64,000 bases of DNA from Druceiella hillmani (GCA_039881145.1 JAYKKI010000064.1:4335001-4399000), one strand, 5' to 3'; shown: positions 45,470 to 59,085, numbered from the stretch's first letter. Numbers and translations: made by a program. Notes: generated from the letters alone by a model not told the origin.

Positions 45470-46575
45470 GCCGAAATTAATAAATATTCCCTGAAAAACT
45501 CTGTTTATTAAAAAAAATTAACAAAAACAAAATTTAAATTATTTTGCACCAACGTAACGACGAATATACAATGTGGATTTGACCATTCGAACTTAAAAGG
45601 ATACCCAGTCAGTATTAGTTGTCATAAATACTTTGAAATAGCGAAAAAAATAATAACTAAATTTTTAAAAATTAAACAAACTAAATAGCGTTTTAATACA
45701 GACAAAATGTAAACACCATGTGTAATGAAATTAATAAAATATTCCTTGAAAACCTCTATGTTTATTAAAAAAAATGAACAAAAACAAAATTGAAATCATT
45801 TTGCACCAATTACAATGTGGATTTGACCGTTCGAACTTAAATGGATACTCAGTCAGTATTATCATAAATCATCATCATCTCATCATCATCATCATATATA
45901 TTAATACGCTAAGGTTAAGATGTTACTCTCCCTTTTTAGAAAAAACCTCACAACTAATCCACATAAATTATATATCATTTTATAGATAATTGCTTGCTCT
46001 ACCGGCATCCACAACTAAAAAATTTATTATTGCTATTGTTTTTGCAAATTAATTAATTATTAAAATTATATACACAAAACACCAATGCTGCCATCTAACG
46101 GCTCAACGTCAATATGATTGACGGTCGGTAAAATTTTTGTTTAATTTCAAATCCACTCACGTATAAATAAAGTGGCGCTTTAGCTCAATGCTTTTGATAC
46201 TTGCGCCTCTATATGTCAATTTTAGTAAAATATTTGTTTGATCTGTCATCTGAGCTTCATAATGGAATAAATAATGCGAAGACTTCGCACGGGTCACGCT
46301 AGTACTTTAAAATAGTGAAATAAACAATTACACCAAGAATGTTAAAAAATTCAACAAATTAAATAGCGTTTTAATATAAATAGAATGTAACCACCATGTG
46401 TAATAAAATTAAATAAATATTTCTTGAAAAACTCTATCGATACCCAGTCAGTATTAGTTGTCATAAATACTTTAAAATAATAAAATAAACAATCACGCCA
46501 AGAATTAAAAAAAAATAAACAAATTAAATAGCGTTTTAATATAAACAAAATGTAAACACCATGTGTAATCCTAAT
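45470..46575. repeat. Direct-repeat complex of ~240-bp AT-rich segments
   Basis: Blocks such as AATATT(C/T)CTTGAAAA(C/A)(T/C)CT, CAATGTGGATTTGACC, GATACCCAGTCAGTATTAGT and AAATAGCGTTTTAATA recur in the same order at about 45475, 45725, 46355 and 46440. They are interrupted at about 45870-46310 by an (ATC)n run and a Helitron-like element. Confidence 0.75.
46060..46301 (+). mobile_element. Helitron-like element end, copy 3
   Basis: Ends in GCGAAGACTTCGCACGGGTC followed by ACGCTAGT, a small palindromic stem ahead of a terminal CTAG, similar to the end at 22672. It is inserted into the direct-repeat complex. Confidence 0.45.
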
Positions 46576-46792
46576 ATAACTGACCTGAGCAAAATGGCCA
46601 CAGCGCGGTGTTGCAGTGATTTCCTTTTTCGACATCTGCAACGCAGCAGTGCGGCGTTCGTTTGCTTATTTGTGATCAATTGTTTATGTTGTTAATATTA
46701 ACAATAAAATTGAATTTGAAGTATTTACATAAATTAGCTAATTTAATAGAATAACTGCCGTTCACTTGACCCGCGTATAAGTTTGGTAAAAT

Positions 46793-47186
46793 TAGTGTAC
46801 ATAGTCCACGTTCAGACGATAATGTGTATTAGCGGTGTGTTAATCGTGATTGATTCGTTCGTCTGATCAATGTCAAAAAAAAGTGTTGATGACTGCAATA
46901 TGAAGTTGCAATGATACGCGGGTTAAGTGATCGAATTATTTTTATCCTAGTGACTCAATCACTCGTAGGCGAGCGCAATCGAATCAAATATTCGATCAAT
47001 CGCGATCGACGCAGTTCTATCGTAAATACTTTATCGGGATTGTGAAACGGATCATTGCAACTTCATATTGCAGTCATTAATACTTTTTTTTAAATCTTGG
47101 CTCAACGAACGAATCAATTACAATTAACACACCTCTAATACACATTATCGTCATATCAGTCCAAACGTGGACTACGTACACAACTT
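46793..47186. mobile_element. Inverted-repeat MITE, ~395 bp
   Basis: Arms about 46793-46925 and 47054-47186 are inverted copies. Outer ends read GTGTACATAGTCCACGTTCA and the complement of CGTGGACTACGTACACAACT. Inner landmarks are ACGATAATGTGTATTAG and GACTGCAATATGAAGTTGCA. The centre contains ATCGCGATCG. Non-coding DNA transposon remnant. Confidence 0.85.
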
Positions 47187-47189
47187 GTT

Positions 47190-48425
47190 CTAATTAACTA
47201 TGCACCAGATTTCAGGTATTTGAAACGTAGCAAACGTACTAATTAACTATATACCAGATTTAGACAGTCTCTGTAAATGTGTATTTACAGTGTCTGAAGC
47301 CATGAAATTATACGAAACATTTTGAATACTTGGTCTCGAACAGTTCCTGCTCAGAGTAAACAAAAACACATTTCACTTATTCCACATTACGCGTCCTATC
47401 AAATACAGTTTAAACTATGTTTCGTGTTCTCTCTATATTATTACATGTTGCAAACAATGTAGATGTAAAATAATAAGACGAAATAAATAAATCCAAACAG
47501 TTGGCCAGCTACCGACGACGAAATTTTCCATTGTCTTGCCGCGTGGCAATTACAACAAATCAATTACTTCTCATCTTTTTCGCACTCATTGAATTTATCA
47601 TTACCGAAATGTGACAGTAATCTGCTAGAATGTGACAGTTGACCGCAGCGTATTTTGAATATTATGACATAGGCATAAGAATTATTTTACTATTTGCCTG
47701 CAGTTAAAAAATAATATAACTTTATGGGAAGTATCGATGTGACAACGTTTAAGCCAGCGAATTTTTGGTGAAAATACATGGTGTTTGTAATTACAAACTA
47801 CTTAAAACTATTCCTGTGACTAAACTACGAATTTTTTTTATTTGATATTTAGTGTACGTTTGAGAAACACCATCTAGTATCTGAGGATTTATTTAATGTC
47901 GAACGGCTAAAAAAATGTCAATAAAATGTCCAAAGTCTGTTTAGCAACATTTTATTTGCGTTTACGACTTGGTAAATAATGGTGTAAAAATGAAACCGCT
48001 TTAAACGGAGTTACGTAAAGCGGGGTTTCACGGTATAGAGTTAAATCTGATATTAATACGCAGAATATACCAAAGTGTCATATTTACACAATTGTCCAAT
48101 TTACTTAAAGATTGTTTCATATACCGTACACACGTACAAATATTTACTTACTTCCGCGTATGGTATACGTCAATAGACATTGTTTAAATGAACTAACATA
48201 CAAACTGGGGATTATAACTGGTTTTGAGTTTTTTTTATCTGTTCACTTCATAGATTCAAATTTATTATTACAAAATTACTAAATTGTTTACATTAAATCT
48301 AAGAATAATAATTACATGTTCTTTTCTAATAAAAATATTTCATTTCTTGTTTGTTTTTTCTTCTTTTCTTTATTATTTTTTTCTTTTTGAATTGACAAAA
48401 AAATTACTAACTTAAATCACTTTTA
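47190..48425. other. Intron 2, 3' part, mostly unique
   Basis: No gene. GC-richer unique patches at about 47505-47650 contain two ATGTGACAG(T) motifs and could be regulatory. A poly-pyrimidine tract at about 48330-48390 precedes the exon 3 acceptor. Confidence 0.4.
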
Positions 48426-48437
48426 CCATTGTTACAG

Positions 48438-48671
48438 CACGAATTTGCCGAAAACAAATACCTGACCGAGAGGAGACGCCAGCAGCTGGCCTCCGAACTT
48501 GGCTTAGCTGAGGCTCAAATCAAGATCTGGTTCCAGAACAAGAGAGCCAAGATTAAAAAGGCCACCGGCCAGAGAAATCCTTTGGCTATTCAGCTGATGG
48601 CTCAAGGTCTCTACAATCATACCACTGCCAATGAAAGCGACGAGGAAGATGAAGAAATTAATGTGACGTAA
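48438..48671 (+). CDS. en: Engrailed coding exon 3 (homeodomain helices 1-3 and EH5)
   Basis: Encodes residues 370-446 and the TAA stop at 48669-48671. It completes the homeodomain from position 18: [20 protein letters not shown], then recognition helix [15 protein letters not shown] with W48, F49, Q50 and N51 all present. Q50 predicts a TAATTA/TAATTG-type DNA preference, and N51 is the invariant adenine contact. The EH5 block [18 protein letters not shown] follows, then an acidic tail [12 protein letters not shown]. The tail differs from the PLTKEEEELE-type ending of Drosophila En; an acidic ending resembles what I recall for lepidopteran En. The neutral splice frame and intact residues indicate a functional gene. 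Confidence 0.96.
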   Translation, partial: HEFAENKYLTERRRQQLASELGLAEAQIKIWFQNKRAKIKKATGQRNPLAIQLMAQGLYNHTTANESDEEDEEINVT

Positions 48672-48933
48672 ACATTTGAAATGCGCAAGTGTTTCCTAAT
48701 CTCTTGACGCTTTCGTATACTTGTGATGCCATAGTGTGTGTAGATTGGAAACTTCTGATTTTGACAATCTATAATAAGAGTTGGAAACGTGAAAACGGAA
48801 TAAGGTTTTCGTAGTCTAGTTTGGAGCAATTGAATAGAATGACTCCCATTTCCAGCAATTTTTTTAAATCGAGAAAGAAAGATTTATATATTGGAAAAAG
48901 TGACGAAATTTATGTGACATAATTCTGAATAAA
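48672..48933 (+). terminator. Candidate 3' UTR and poly(A) signal
   Basis: The first AATAAA after the stop is at 48928-48933, about 260 bp downstream, followed by a T/G-rich stretch (about 48951-48981). Further AATAAA hexamers occur near 50606 and 50781, so a longer 3' UTR is possible. Confidence 0.4.
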
Positions 48934-49850
48934 ATAACATTTAACAAGTAATTTCTGTCAAATATTTTGATGTCTTCTTTTCAGAAAACCACTGGCTAAC
49001 ATCAAAATATTATCCAATGGCGTCCTTAAAAAGATATTTTCTTTGTAATATTTTAGTAGCTTTGGAAATTACTATTATGGGACAAAAAAAATGAATAGAA
49101 TTTTTGAAATTTTCCTGTATAGATGAAATGTATATAGAACAATCTGAAATATATTATAAAGCTTAAAAAGAATAATGCTTAAAATTAAAAAAATGTTCGT
49201 TGATAAAATTCAGTACATTGGCCTTAAATTCCAATTTGATAAATTACGCAAACACGACACTTGTCTATTGATATGTTTTAAAAATGTTTATAAATGTTAG
49301 GTTACCTTTAATATTTTATTTTTTGGTACCAGCAAATGTTTATTAATCATTAATTTAGAACCCAAAATACAAAGTACCCGGAAAAGTTAACATAGATATA
49401 ATGGGTAACAGAAAAATGGTTACGGTTCCTTTCCGCTAGTTCCAGTCGAGGCCGTTAAAAAAAAGTTAAGTTCTATTAAAATATATTATGCGGTTTTTCC
49501 CCCAAAATACTATCTTTACGTATAAGTAATACAAAACAATAAGTTTTATGGAATTCTATACACATTAACATTCTTGACCTTTCTTCAAAGAACGTATTTA
49601 ATATTTTAGTCAACTGTCACGATATCAAAAATATCATAGAGCTTTGCATAGAGCTTTAGCTTGCAATATGTAAGTGCTTAAATGGAAAAAAAATTGCTAA
49701 ATTAAAAAAAAAATTAGCAACCTTTAAATATTTACCAACTCATTTCCAACTAAGTTTCTGCCTGTAGCTTAACTAGAGTGAATTTTTTTCAATAGTTTTT
49801 CCCGATAATCGTGAATAGTGGGCACTTTCTAACGTTTTCAATTTATTTTC
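48934..49850. other. 3' flank, nothing recognised
   Basis: AT-rich; may include further 3' UTR of engrailed. No other gene seen. Confidence 0.4.
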
Positions 49851-49854
49851 TAAA

Positions 49855-50135
49855 CTATATAGGTATTACATCATATACGATAACAGCAAGTTCATTGAAA
49901 TTAAATTATACGATATACGTATTACATCATATACGATATACGTATTACATCATATACGATAACAGCAAGTTCATTGAAATTAAATTATACGATATACGTA
50001 TTACATCATATACGATATACAATATACGTATTACATCATATACGATAACAGCAAGTTCATTGAAATTAAATTATACGATATACGTATTACATCATATACG
50101 ATAATAGCAAGTTCATTGAAATTAAATTAAAAGAT
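49855..50135. repeat. Tandem repeat, four to five copies
   Basis: Units combine GATAACAGCAAGTTCATTGA, AATTAAATTATACGATATA and one to three CGTATTACATCATATACGAT subunits. Copies are nearly identical apart from subunit number. Confidence 0.9.
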
Positions 50136-50139
50136 TTTA

Positions 50140-51955
50140 TTACACATGAGCATACAAAAAAATTACGCATTATTCCCTATTTTTCAAAATTTTATTATGA
50201 TGTCATGTACTCCAGTCTTAGTGGTATATTTAATATTGAAAATATTATTAAAACTAGTTAAAAAGTTGTTAAATGATAGGTGTACAAACAAACACACAGG
50301 CGGACAACAATTTTAAAAGGCCATGATTTCTTTTCTGTAGTGAATATATGTAGCCTTATAGTCTTCTTTATACGAGAACGTCTTTAATGTACCGAGCTTT
50401 TAATTTTGATATCTTATAATTTAATAAATTCAAATAAGTACATTACTTGAATGTGAATTTATTAATCAAATTCTGTACAAGTAAGCAAAGTGACACATAA
50501 AGTATGCACAAGCCTGCCACTTGCAGTAACTGGTCATGTTTTACATTTTTCAAATCGGTTATGGCAATGTACATATTAGTTTACGCTAATCATCTATGTC
50601 TAATGAATAAACATTTTAATTAAATTCTTTTCGATTAAATGAATCAGTATTCGACATGTCTGGAGTTAAAAATTTCTTAAAAAAGCGATTTAGTACAAAC
50701 CATGCGCTGATAGAGTTACCTACTTGTTAATTAGCAAGACAGTTACTTGTGTTGTATTGTTCCAACATGTAGTCTAAATAAATAAAATGTTTGTAGTTAA
50801 ATTATGTATTGGACTATGTCGTAATATCGAATGTTCCTAGAATATAATTTCATTGTTTCATGACAAAATTGCCAAAACATAACACTAATGACTGTATGTC
50901 TATTACTGGCGATTTTCTTTGAACCTATTCATAGTAAAAATTTGAAATGTTGCACATATTATAAGAAAGAAGCAATGGAAAGTGGTAAGCGATGGAAGAA
51001 GCAAAGATTTTCCGTTTTTTATCAGTCAGCTCATTAAACGTACGTTTTCGTAGAGTTTCGTAGTCAAGGGATCCTTACCGGTGTCGTCAGTCTGTTTGTC
51101 CTACAAACCATGGTAGTTTTGACCATTGTGGGCCTACGTGAAAGACATTTTGTGATTAAACTTTGTATGTAAAACAATGAGGTCTCACTATAAATATAGA
51201 AATATTAAATAAATTTAATTTGGTACACATAAAATGGCACTAAAATTGTTTCCTCGCATGTGATTGAGTAAAATGTAAATGGATAAGTCTTTTAAAATAA
51301 AAATAAGGCTTATTTAACAAGTTTTAGTGCTTTCCCTCCACCTCCAAATAATTAAAAATTAATTTAAAATAGTTCTAGATTGGAGGATTTGATTAGAAAT
51401 TTAAAATTAAATTATTTCAGTTAACTTAAAGATATATAGACAATTACGCAACCCTACGTTGTATATGTTCCGACACGCAATCGACTTGGTTATTTCCATC
51501 TGTTGCCATATTTATTTTAATTAAAAATGTTATTATAACGCAACAAACAAACGAGCAGTGCTAGTACCATTATATTGCGTGATTCTATTTTGGCGATGAT
51601 AACGACAAAGTAACTTTTATAAATTTTACTTCTATGTTTAAACATTTTTGATATAAATTAGCTATAGATCGTTCCGATTATCATGAGTCGTTAGATCACT
51701 GACTTGGTAAATTTAACTTTCCATTTTTATTTATAGATCCTTATATGATCTATAAATCATATGTGTACATATGTAAGTAATCTATAATCCCGTATCTCAA
51801 AAATGAGATAAGATAAGAAAAAAATTATCGATCCTAATCGTTTTATTTGATGACAAGAATATATATAAACCGACTTGCTATATTGTTATGCCAATTTAAA
51901 AACACTTACATATTTATCTAAGTATATTTCTTAATCTAAATATACGCTAAGCTAC
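50140..51955. other. Intergenic AT-rich sequence, nothing recognised
   Basis: About 1.8 kb without a supported gene, RNA or repeat. Confidence 0.5.
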
Positions 51956-51960
51956 TCAAC

Positions 51961-52075
<115 letters not shown>

Positions 52076-52636
52076 GTAATATTATATTTGTTAGTAAATT
52101 AATAACAAGTAATTCAGGATACCAAAAATGTATTTCATTAGTCAATTAAACAAGATGTATGTAATTTTATTAGTACAATTATATATAATTTTGTAAAATG
52201 GTTTCCTTATATACGTATAGTAGAATATTGAGTTTTTATCTACTGAAAATCTAATTTATACTTTCATTTTTCCATTTTAGCGATTTTCACGAATTTTCTT
52301 ATCGACTATTTATTTACCTATTTTTAAATCGAACCGCATAAGTACTCAAAATTAGAGTTGTTCCTTTTGTAAATTCATTATTTTTTATATGATTTATTTA
52401 TTGTGAATAAAATTAGGTAATTAAACGACTGTAAATAATTAGATTTAGGATAAAAATGGCTACCTATTATGAGAAGTAAATATATTGTGTTTATTCGTAA
52501 AAATAATTGGAATTAAAAAGTATTTGAGAAATTAAATTATAAAATCTTGAAATTATCAATTTGTTTCATTTTATTTATTCCTTTGCGACGCCAATGTGGG
52601 GGGTCGTTGAATATGTGTAATTATTTTATTTATTAC

Positions 52637-52930
52637 TAGCTGGGCCTTCGTTCAAGTGGACCTTGAAGATTTGAAGATTGAAGGTTGAGATTAACGTGAC
52701 ACCACCTACAATAATCATAAAATAAACTTTTTTGGATATGAGCGGTTTGTGATGATATTTTGAATTATCATATTATCTTTTTTGGCAGGCTGTGTGCAAT
52801 AAAACAAAGCTAATACGTTATCTTAGGTCCAGCAAAATCTACCTGGTAAAACTTCATTAGAATTCGTTCAGTGGTTCCTGTGTCCCCACGTAACCCCGTG
52901 CCCCCCCGCCTATTTATTAAACGTATAGAT
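52637..52930 (-). mobile_element. Helitron-like or related repeat, copy 4
   Basis: Begins ACTAGCTGGGCCTTCGTTCA, the reverse complement of a CAGCTAGT-type end, and contains AGAATTCGTTCAGTGGTTCC, a motif I associate with the same class of insect dispersed repeats. The assignment is tentative. Confidence 0.4.
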
Positions 52931-52934
52931 TTTT

Positions 52935-55285
52935 CTTACTTTCAATACAGGACATGTATATTTACACCCCTTCAAATTAGTTTAACATGAATATTTTAGT
53001 AAAAGTAAATTTTCTACTTATACTAAAATTTGTTTTGTATAGCTATACTTCATTTATGGCTCATGCGATAAAAAAAAATCAAAGTGACAATCGTTTTCCA
53101 CACATTTTTTTTTCACTGTATCTTAATATAAAAATAAAGGCACCAGCTGTTATATATTGAACCTAAAAAAGGGAAAACTTAAAAAGTAAAATTAATTTTA
53201 AAAAAATTCTGAAAAACGAAAAAAGTTTAAAATTTACTAAATTTGTTTTCTATTTGTGAGTAGTAAAGAAACATTTTAAACCCACTTTTTTATGAATAGG
53301 TTTTTTTTGAAATCAGGGAAACTTGCTAAAATGCAATATACCGTACTAGGTACGTGAATATATCTGTCTCGTATTGAAAATGTGGAAGAGAGACGAATGA
53401 GGTAACAATTCCCAAGTGCTGTGACAACATCCTATAACGCGTTATGGGGTTGAGATGTGGGGTCTTGTACGGGTATGAAAACACATGCGGTCGTTACACA
53501 ATGCACAATTGAATCGGTGTGAGAGTAAGATAAGTCATTGTCTGTCATTCGATAGATCAATTCAAGATCTCAAATGTACTTGGTTAGAATTACGCTACAC
53601 GGTGGGCTTGAGGCGGGGGAGAGGAGGTGCGTTTATGTTTTCGGGCGCGTCCCTATTCACTGTTGCTCAACATGTGAATTAGTGACCCTAGTTCTAATAC
53701 TACCTAAGTGTGTGAAGTAAATTAAAAAGTAATAACGATGGCAATGGGAAAATGTTCGTATTTTTAAGTGCATTCAAAATCGAAACTAGACCATTTCATA
53801 ACCAGAAAATCCCAATATCTAATGTGTTTATAGTGTATTGTATTGACCGACACATTTGTATTGGCCGAGACAAATCCACCGATGAAAGTATTTCAAAAGT
53901 TGTACCAAAAAAGAATGTTACAAATTTCAAAAATTGAAAATTTTACATTTTATTGATAAAAAATACAAATATATTTATTTCATTCACCTCACCCACTAAG
54001 ATCATAGAACTAGTCACAATTTAACCACACCATGAAATAACTCGCACGATGAGCAACAGTGAACTTAGACCCGCTCGATATGTGTTGTTTCGTTATAAGA
54101 AGGTTGAAAGAGTCCTTATGACGTAAAAGTAGAAACAGTATCAACAAAAAATAGTCACGATCGATTTTTTTTAAATTTTCATTTTTAAACGATTTCATTT
54201 GATGCTCTTACGATGAAGTTGAAAATAAAAGAAAGCTTTTAGACTTTAAGTATTTTTGTATTATTACTTACTATAAATATGCCAAAATTCATCTGGTCCG
54301 ATTACATGACTTTTGACAAAATTATTTGAATAATAGATGGATAGACCATTAATATTTTAAGTATAAGGTGCAGTGCTTGAAGTTGGAGCTGTGATCTGGT
54401 GGAATGCAAGTTATAAATAAATGTATAGAAAGCTAGAATGTATAAATTTCGTTGGTTGAAGGTGGCTATTTCTCTGATTGCGACTAATTTTAACAATTAA
54501 ATCACATTGGATCAGAATTAAGTCATATCTGATTAAAAGCATCTATACCGCTGATTTCTATTATACTAGTATGTTAGACTAGCTATACCATGTAAATGCT
54601 ATATTTATACCTATTTCAAGCTCCGTTATGAACATCACGGGAACTAAATTTAACATTTAATTAGAGACGTCCAATAATTTTTCTTTGCATCGATACTTAT
54701 ATCGCAATTCATTTTATCGATACATGATAACAACAGATTGTTTTTATCGACACTCTCGGTATTTTCTTTTATTTTGTTAATCTTACGGGTTACAAATGAA
54801 TTCAAAAAATTACCCCCTTATGATTTTTGTTTGTATTAAAGAGAGAAGTCACTCTCAGTGTCAGTGTTCTTAAAAAAAATAAACAGTTTAAAAGAAATAG
54901 TACAAATAAGAAAGTTTAAAAGTAATATAACACCATTATTGTAACATAAACTCGATGGATTGTTACACTTATATTAGGTGATACCAGACTCTAACGCGAA
55001 CCGAATATCTAAACAATGTGCTGAATGTATTGCATGATTTATCATTCGAGTGAATCGAAAGAAAATTAAGTGTGGCGATTGCTGAGTTGCATGCAAATCT
55101 GTACTACAAGGTTTCATTTTAAATCCTAGAAACTATGACTAACGGTAGCAACTGTTCTTCAAAAACAAGAAGGTTGTTTGTCTATACATTCTGCAGTCAT
55201 TGTCCCACAAAGCTTATAAAAATAATAAAGGTTAACCTCGAATGGAATTAAACTTTTTCACGACATTGATTGCGATAGAACTTAA
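52935..55285. other. Intergenic sequence, nothing recognised
   Basis: Mostly AT-rich. A GC-richer unique patch at about 53400-53680 has a 65-codon frame without recognisable homology. Confidence 0.45.
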
Positions 55286-55288
55286 GTA

Positions 55289-55299
55289 TTATATATATA

Positions 55300-55333
<34 letters not shown>
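55289..55333. repeat. (TA)n microsatellite
   Basis: Two short TA runs separated by one break. Confidence 0.9.
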
Positions 55334-55337
<4 letters not shown>

Positions 55338-55434
55338 AAAATATATAGTACGAGTAAGGAATGTACATCCTTACTTGTAGTTGGTATCAAATATTTTTAA
55401 TAGCCACTAGCATATGCTAGTAAAACAAATTAAT

Positions 55435-55694
55435 CACAATTAAATGAAACTACGTGATGTAGTATTATTTCTATCAGGAAATAATACTACGTCACGTAGT
55501 ATCTACGACCTAGGTTTCGTTGTATTATTCAACATCTTCAAGTAGGCTATTAGCAAAGATGATGTTGTAATACAACGAAACCTAGGTCGTGGTAAAAAAC
55601 TTAAAGAAAGTTGAAATAATACTACATCACGTAGTTTCTTTTAATTGTGAATAATGAATTTCTACAAAATTAACGCCAAATATATTCAATATTT
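55435..55694 (+). mobile_element. Hairpin-A MITE, copy 5
   Basis: Same orientation as copy 2, with the outer TACAAAATTAACGCCAAATA segment on the right. The left arm has its own nested inverted duplication (ACTACGTGATGTAGTATTAT answered by AATAATACTACGTCACGTAG), making a hairpin within the hairpin. Confidence 0.85.
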
Positions 55695-55699
55695 GAAAA

Positions 55700-57940
55700 C
55701 AAATTAACTTAAAACATATAGATATCTGTCTAAACACAAGAATAAAAATATTCAATAAAATTTGTGTGTTTTAATTTACGTCTTATATTTTATCCTTGCC
55801 CATAAAAAACTTTCAATTAGCGACTATGATAACCAGCTTGTTATTAGATTGTATAAATAAACAGAAGAAAATTTGATAGGTTAAATAGAACTTTAATCTA
55901 TTGAAGCTTTTATCGATTTATTTTGTCACACTTTCTCATCTCTAACATTAGTTACGTGGACGTTCGCTGCTGTGAACGTTCACTATCTGCGCCAAAATGG
56001 CGAAAATGATTTGTTTCATTATTATTTTATGTAAAGTCCGTCAAGCGTAATAATATGATAGAAGTCAGTGATCTATTCTCATGATAAGTGAAAACTGACA
56101 GATAGCTATCAATATACCAAGATATGGATACTTTCCTGAATTTTATATTACATTTGTTGTATGTTACTCTCCTTACTCCATCCTCTCCATAATCATTCAT
56201 ATCTGTTACTGCCTTTAAAATGTTCTACCAATTATACAATACAAACCATACTCATTCATATAATACAAACCATACTCATCATAAATTTAATACAAATTTT
56301 TTAGCTTTAAACGAATAAAATAAGAATTTTGTTAATCAAAGTTATTATTTAAATCAAATTAAAAAGTTATGAAGAAAAATAAAGAAATTAAAAAATCAGC
56401 GAAATGTTTAAAGAAGAAAAAACCTCTGAATAAACCTCTAAATTTCTCCCTCTTAATCTGAGCGTTCATTAAAAAATCATTTTTGGTCCAATATTTGGAC
56501 CAAAGTAATTATTATACGACATAGGAACACTGAAATGTGTTTTAAATATAAATTAATATTTTAATAAATAAATACAAGTTTTATAAATTCAAATTATTCA
56601 TTTTTATTTAGTTATTACAATGACTTTAGTAGGCATTGTATAATTTAAACAAAATTTAAAAACAATATTTTACAATTATGTTTGAATAATGCATGAAACT
56701 TCTTTTTTGTCAACATGATATAACAAAAAATAGCTTGTATTGAAAAAAATGTCACAAATTTCGATTCTTAAAGTGCTAAGTTTCGGTGCATCCTTCCACC
56801 TTCACTTTCAATCTTTACGTGGAAGCTCCGCTATCCATATATTTATGAACTGGTCACCACGATATCGAGTTAAATCAGCATAATTAATATAGATTAGCTG
56901 ATATCATTAATTTTGATTTTTGTTAAGAAAAAATAAATTCTATGAAATTGCAATATTTGCAAGTAGAAAATGTTTTATTCACTATATTTAACACAACAAA
57001 ATAATAATGTATACACATGGTTATAAGTCTGAAAATTGGAATCAATAACAGAAGATGGAGTAAATTTTATTTAAAAGAGGATTTAATTATATATAGTACC
57101 AAAAGGTTTTTAGTTTCCAAGTTGTACCAGGTTTTCACAACAAATTAAGATTCGCATTGATTAATATTATTCTTATTTTAATTATGCAGTAAGATATATT
57201 GACAAAATATTTCAGAAAATATCTAACATATTGCCTGGAAAATAACACGTATTTATTAAATAGTTGACGTTTGTACGTTGTAGTTTTGTCACCGAACGAG
57301 AAAAACGAATGATGTGTTTTCTCAAATTACAAGTAGTATGAAATGTTACCAATATGACAAAACTTTAGTGGTATTGTATTGCCACCATTCTGTTGTAATT
57401 AAAAAGGTGTTTTGCAATTCAAAAGGGGTTTAGAATACTTATTATATTAATGAGAGAATTTCGAGTGAGATTCGATATTATACATAGTGTAAATCATTTT
57501 TACGATTAAGAGTAACGATGAACGATGGAGACGATGAAAAAATGTAAAAGATACTGAGAGGTATTGGTACTTTTCCGTATTCCTATTTTCAATATTTATC
57601 CCATTTTTCGACTTTTAGAAACTTCAAGGAAAAAGGTCATATAAGAGTTTCGATTTATATTTATCTATATTATTATGTAAAATAGGTGGAAAGCATTTGT
57701 AAATAGATTTTTTTGTGTAATACCTATTTCAAGTCATGGGCATGTTTAGAACAATGATAATTGGTTTCTTGTTAAAGCTGTATATAAACATTGCTAAAGG
57801 TTCAAATGAAACTTTAGCTATGATAGTGCTTCGTAGTTTAATTAAAACCTAAACTGTTTGTCCCGGTTCAATATTTCTTAAATGATTAGAAATTCAATTA
57901 AAAGCGCCCACGTAATAAGAGTATTTGAAAAGTAGGGAAT
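55700..57940. other. Intergenic AT-rich sequence, nothing recognised
   Basis: About 2.2 kb with no supported gene or repeat structure apart from a short duplicated TACAAACCATACTCAT segment near 56242-56280. Confidence 0.5.
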
Positions 57941-57944
57941 AAAA

Positions 57945-58080
57945 ACCGGCCAAAAACTAGTCCGGTTCGCGAAAGTTCCGCACCTCGTTGGAAGTGAAAA
58001 TACTGAATTTTTCATAAGACATCACTCTTATGGACATCTCAGTGGAATAAATATTTAATAATACCTAAAGTTAAGTAAAA
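57945..58080 (+). repeat. 'GGTTCCGTA' repeat element, short fragment
   Basis: Contains ACCGGCCAAAAACTAGTCCG, GTTCCGCACCTCGTTGGAAG and ATAAATATTTAATAATACCT, the same block order as the inner end of the arm at 5872-5990. Confidence 0.55.
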
Positions 58081-58083
58081 GAT

Positions 58084-58108
58084 ACACACACATACACACA
58101 CACACATT

Positions 58109-58172
<64 letters not shown>
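58084..58172. repeat. (CA)n(TA)n compound microsatellite
   Basis: CACACA run followed by about 60 bp of TA. Confidence 0.9.
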
Positions 58173-58173
<1 letters not shown>

Positions 58174-58559
58174 CTTATCCCCTATAAAGCACTCTGTGCA
58201 TCATGCACTTTGGGCTACCTACTGAAAGAGAAACACTGCTATATGAGAAAGCGAGATTGACATACCTCCTGGTCTGTTTTTTTTCGTTTCTTTTATAGCA
58301 CCGTTTCTCTTTGCTGATCGAGCATGATGTTATGTGTGAAGCTTTAAGGTTCCGACAACATCTGCATTTAGAAGATTCTTGCATCGGCATGAAGTAGGTA
58401 GGTAAATAATATAGCAGAAGAATAAAATAGTAGACCACTCATTTGTCAAATAAACTGTGTAAATATATATTTAGTGAGCAAATTCACGCTGTCGATTTTT
58501 TGTTGCAAGTCGTTAGTGCGCATGCGCGAATAGCAAAATTTCTCTCCGATCATTTTTTT

Positions 58560-59085
58560 CTTAACGCGCCTAGAAATATAATTTCAAAAAATCTCTTGCT
58601 GCAACGGATTACGTAAAATTAACTTGACAACATAACAAATATAACTTCAAAAAATCTCTTGCTGTATAACAAATATAACTTCAAAAAATATCTTGCTGCA
58701 ACAGATTACGTAAAATTAACGTGACAACATAACAAATATAACTTCAAAAAATATCTTGCTGCAACAGATTACGTAAAATTAACGTGACAACATAACAAAT
58801 ATAACTTCAAAAAATCTCTTGCTGCAACGGATTACGTAAAATTAACGTGACAACATAACAAATATAACTTCAAAAAATCTCTTGCTGCAACGGATTACGT
58901 AAAATTAACGTGACAACATAACAAATATAACTTCAAAAAATCTCTTGCTGCAACGGATTACGTAAAATTAACGTGACAACATAATAAATATAACTTCAAA
59001 AAATCTTCAAAAAATCTCTTCCTGTATAACAAATATAACTTCAAAAAATCTCTTGCTGCAACGGATTACGTAAAATTAACGTGAC
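58560..59085. repeat. 63-bp minisatellite, about eight copies
   Basis: Unit with AATATAACTTCAAAAAATCT, CTTGCTGCAACGGATTACG and TAAAATTAACGTGACAACAT; successive ATTACG motifs are 63-64 bp apart (58704, 58768, 58831, 58894, 58957), with truncated units near 58655 and 59020. Confidence 0.93.

Larger units (their letters stand above)
43884..48437 (+). other. Engrailed intron 2 (4554 bp)
   Basis: Begins GTTAGT and ends CATTGTTACAG. Interrupts the homeobox between positions 17 and 18. Holds a dead mariner, a tandemly duplicated AT-rich segment, a Helitron-like end and an inverted-repeat MITE. Confidence 0.92.

Noticed and set aside
53485..53682. 65-codon frame in the GC-richer patch downstream of engrailed
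   Set aside because: No homology recognised and no splice or promoter context; unsupported.
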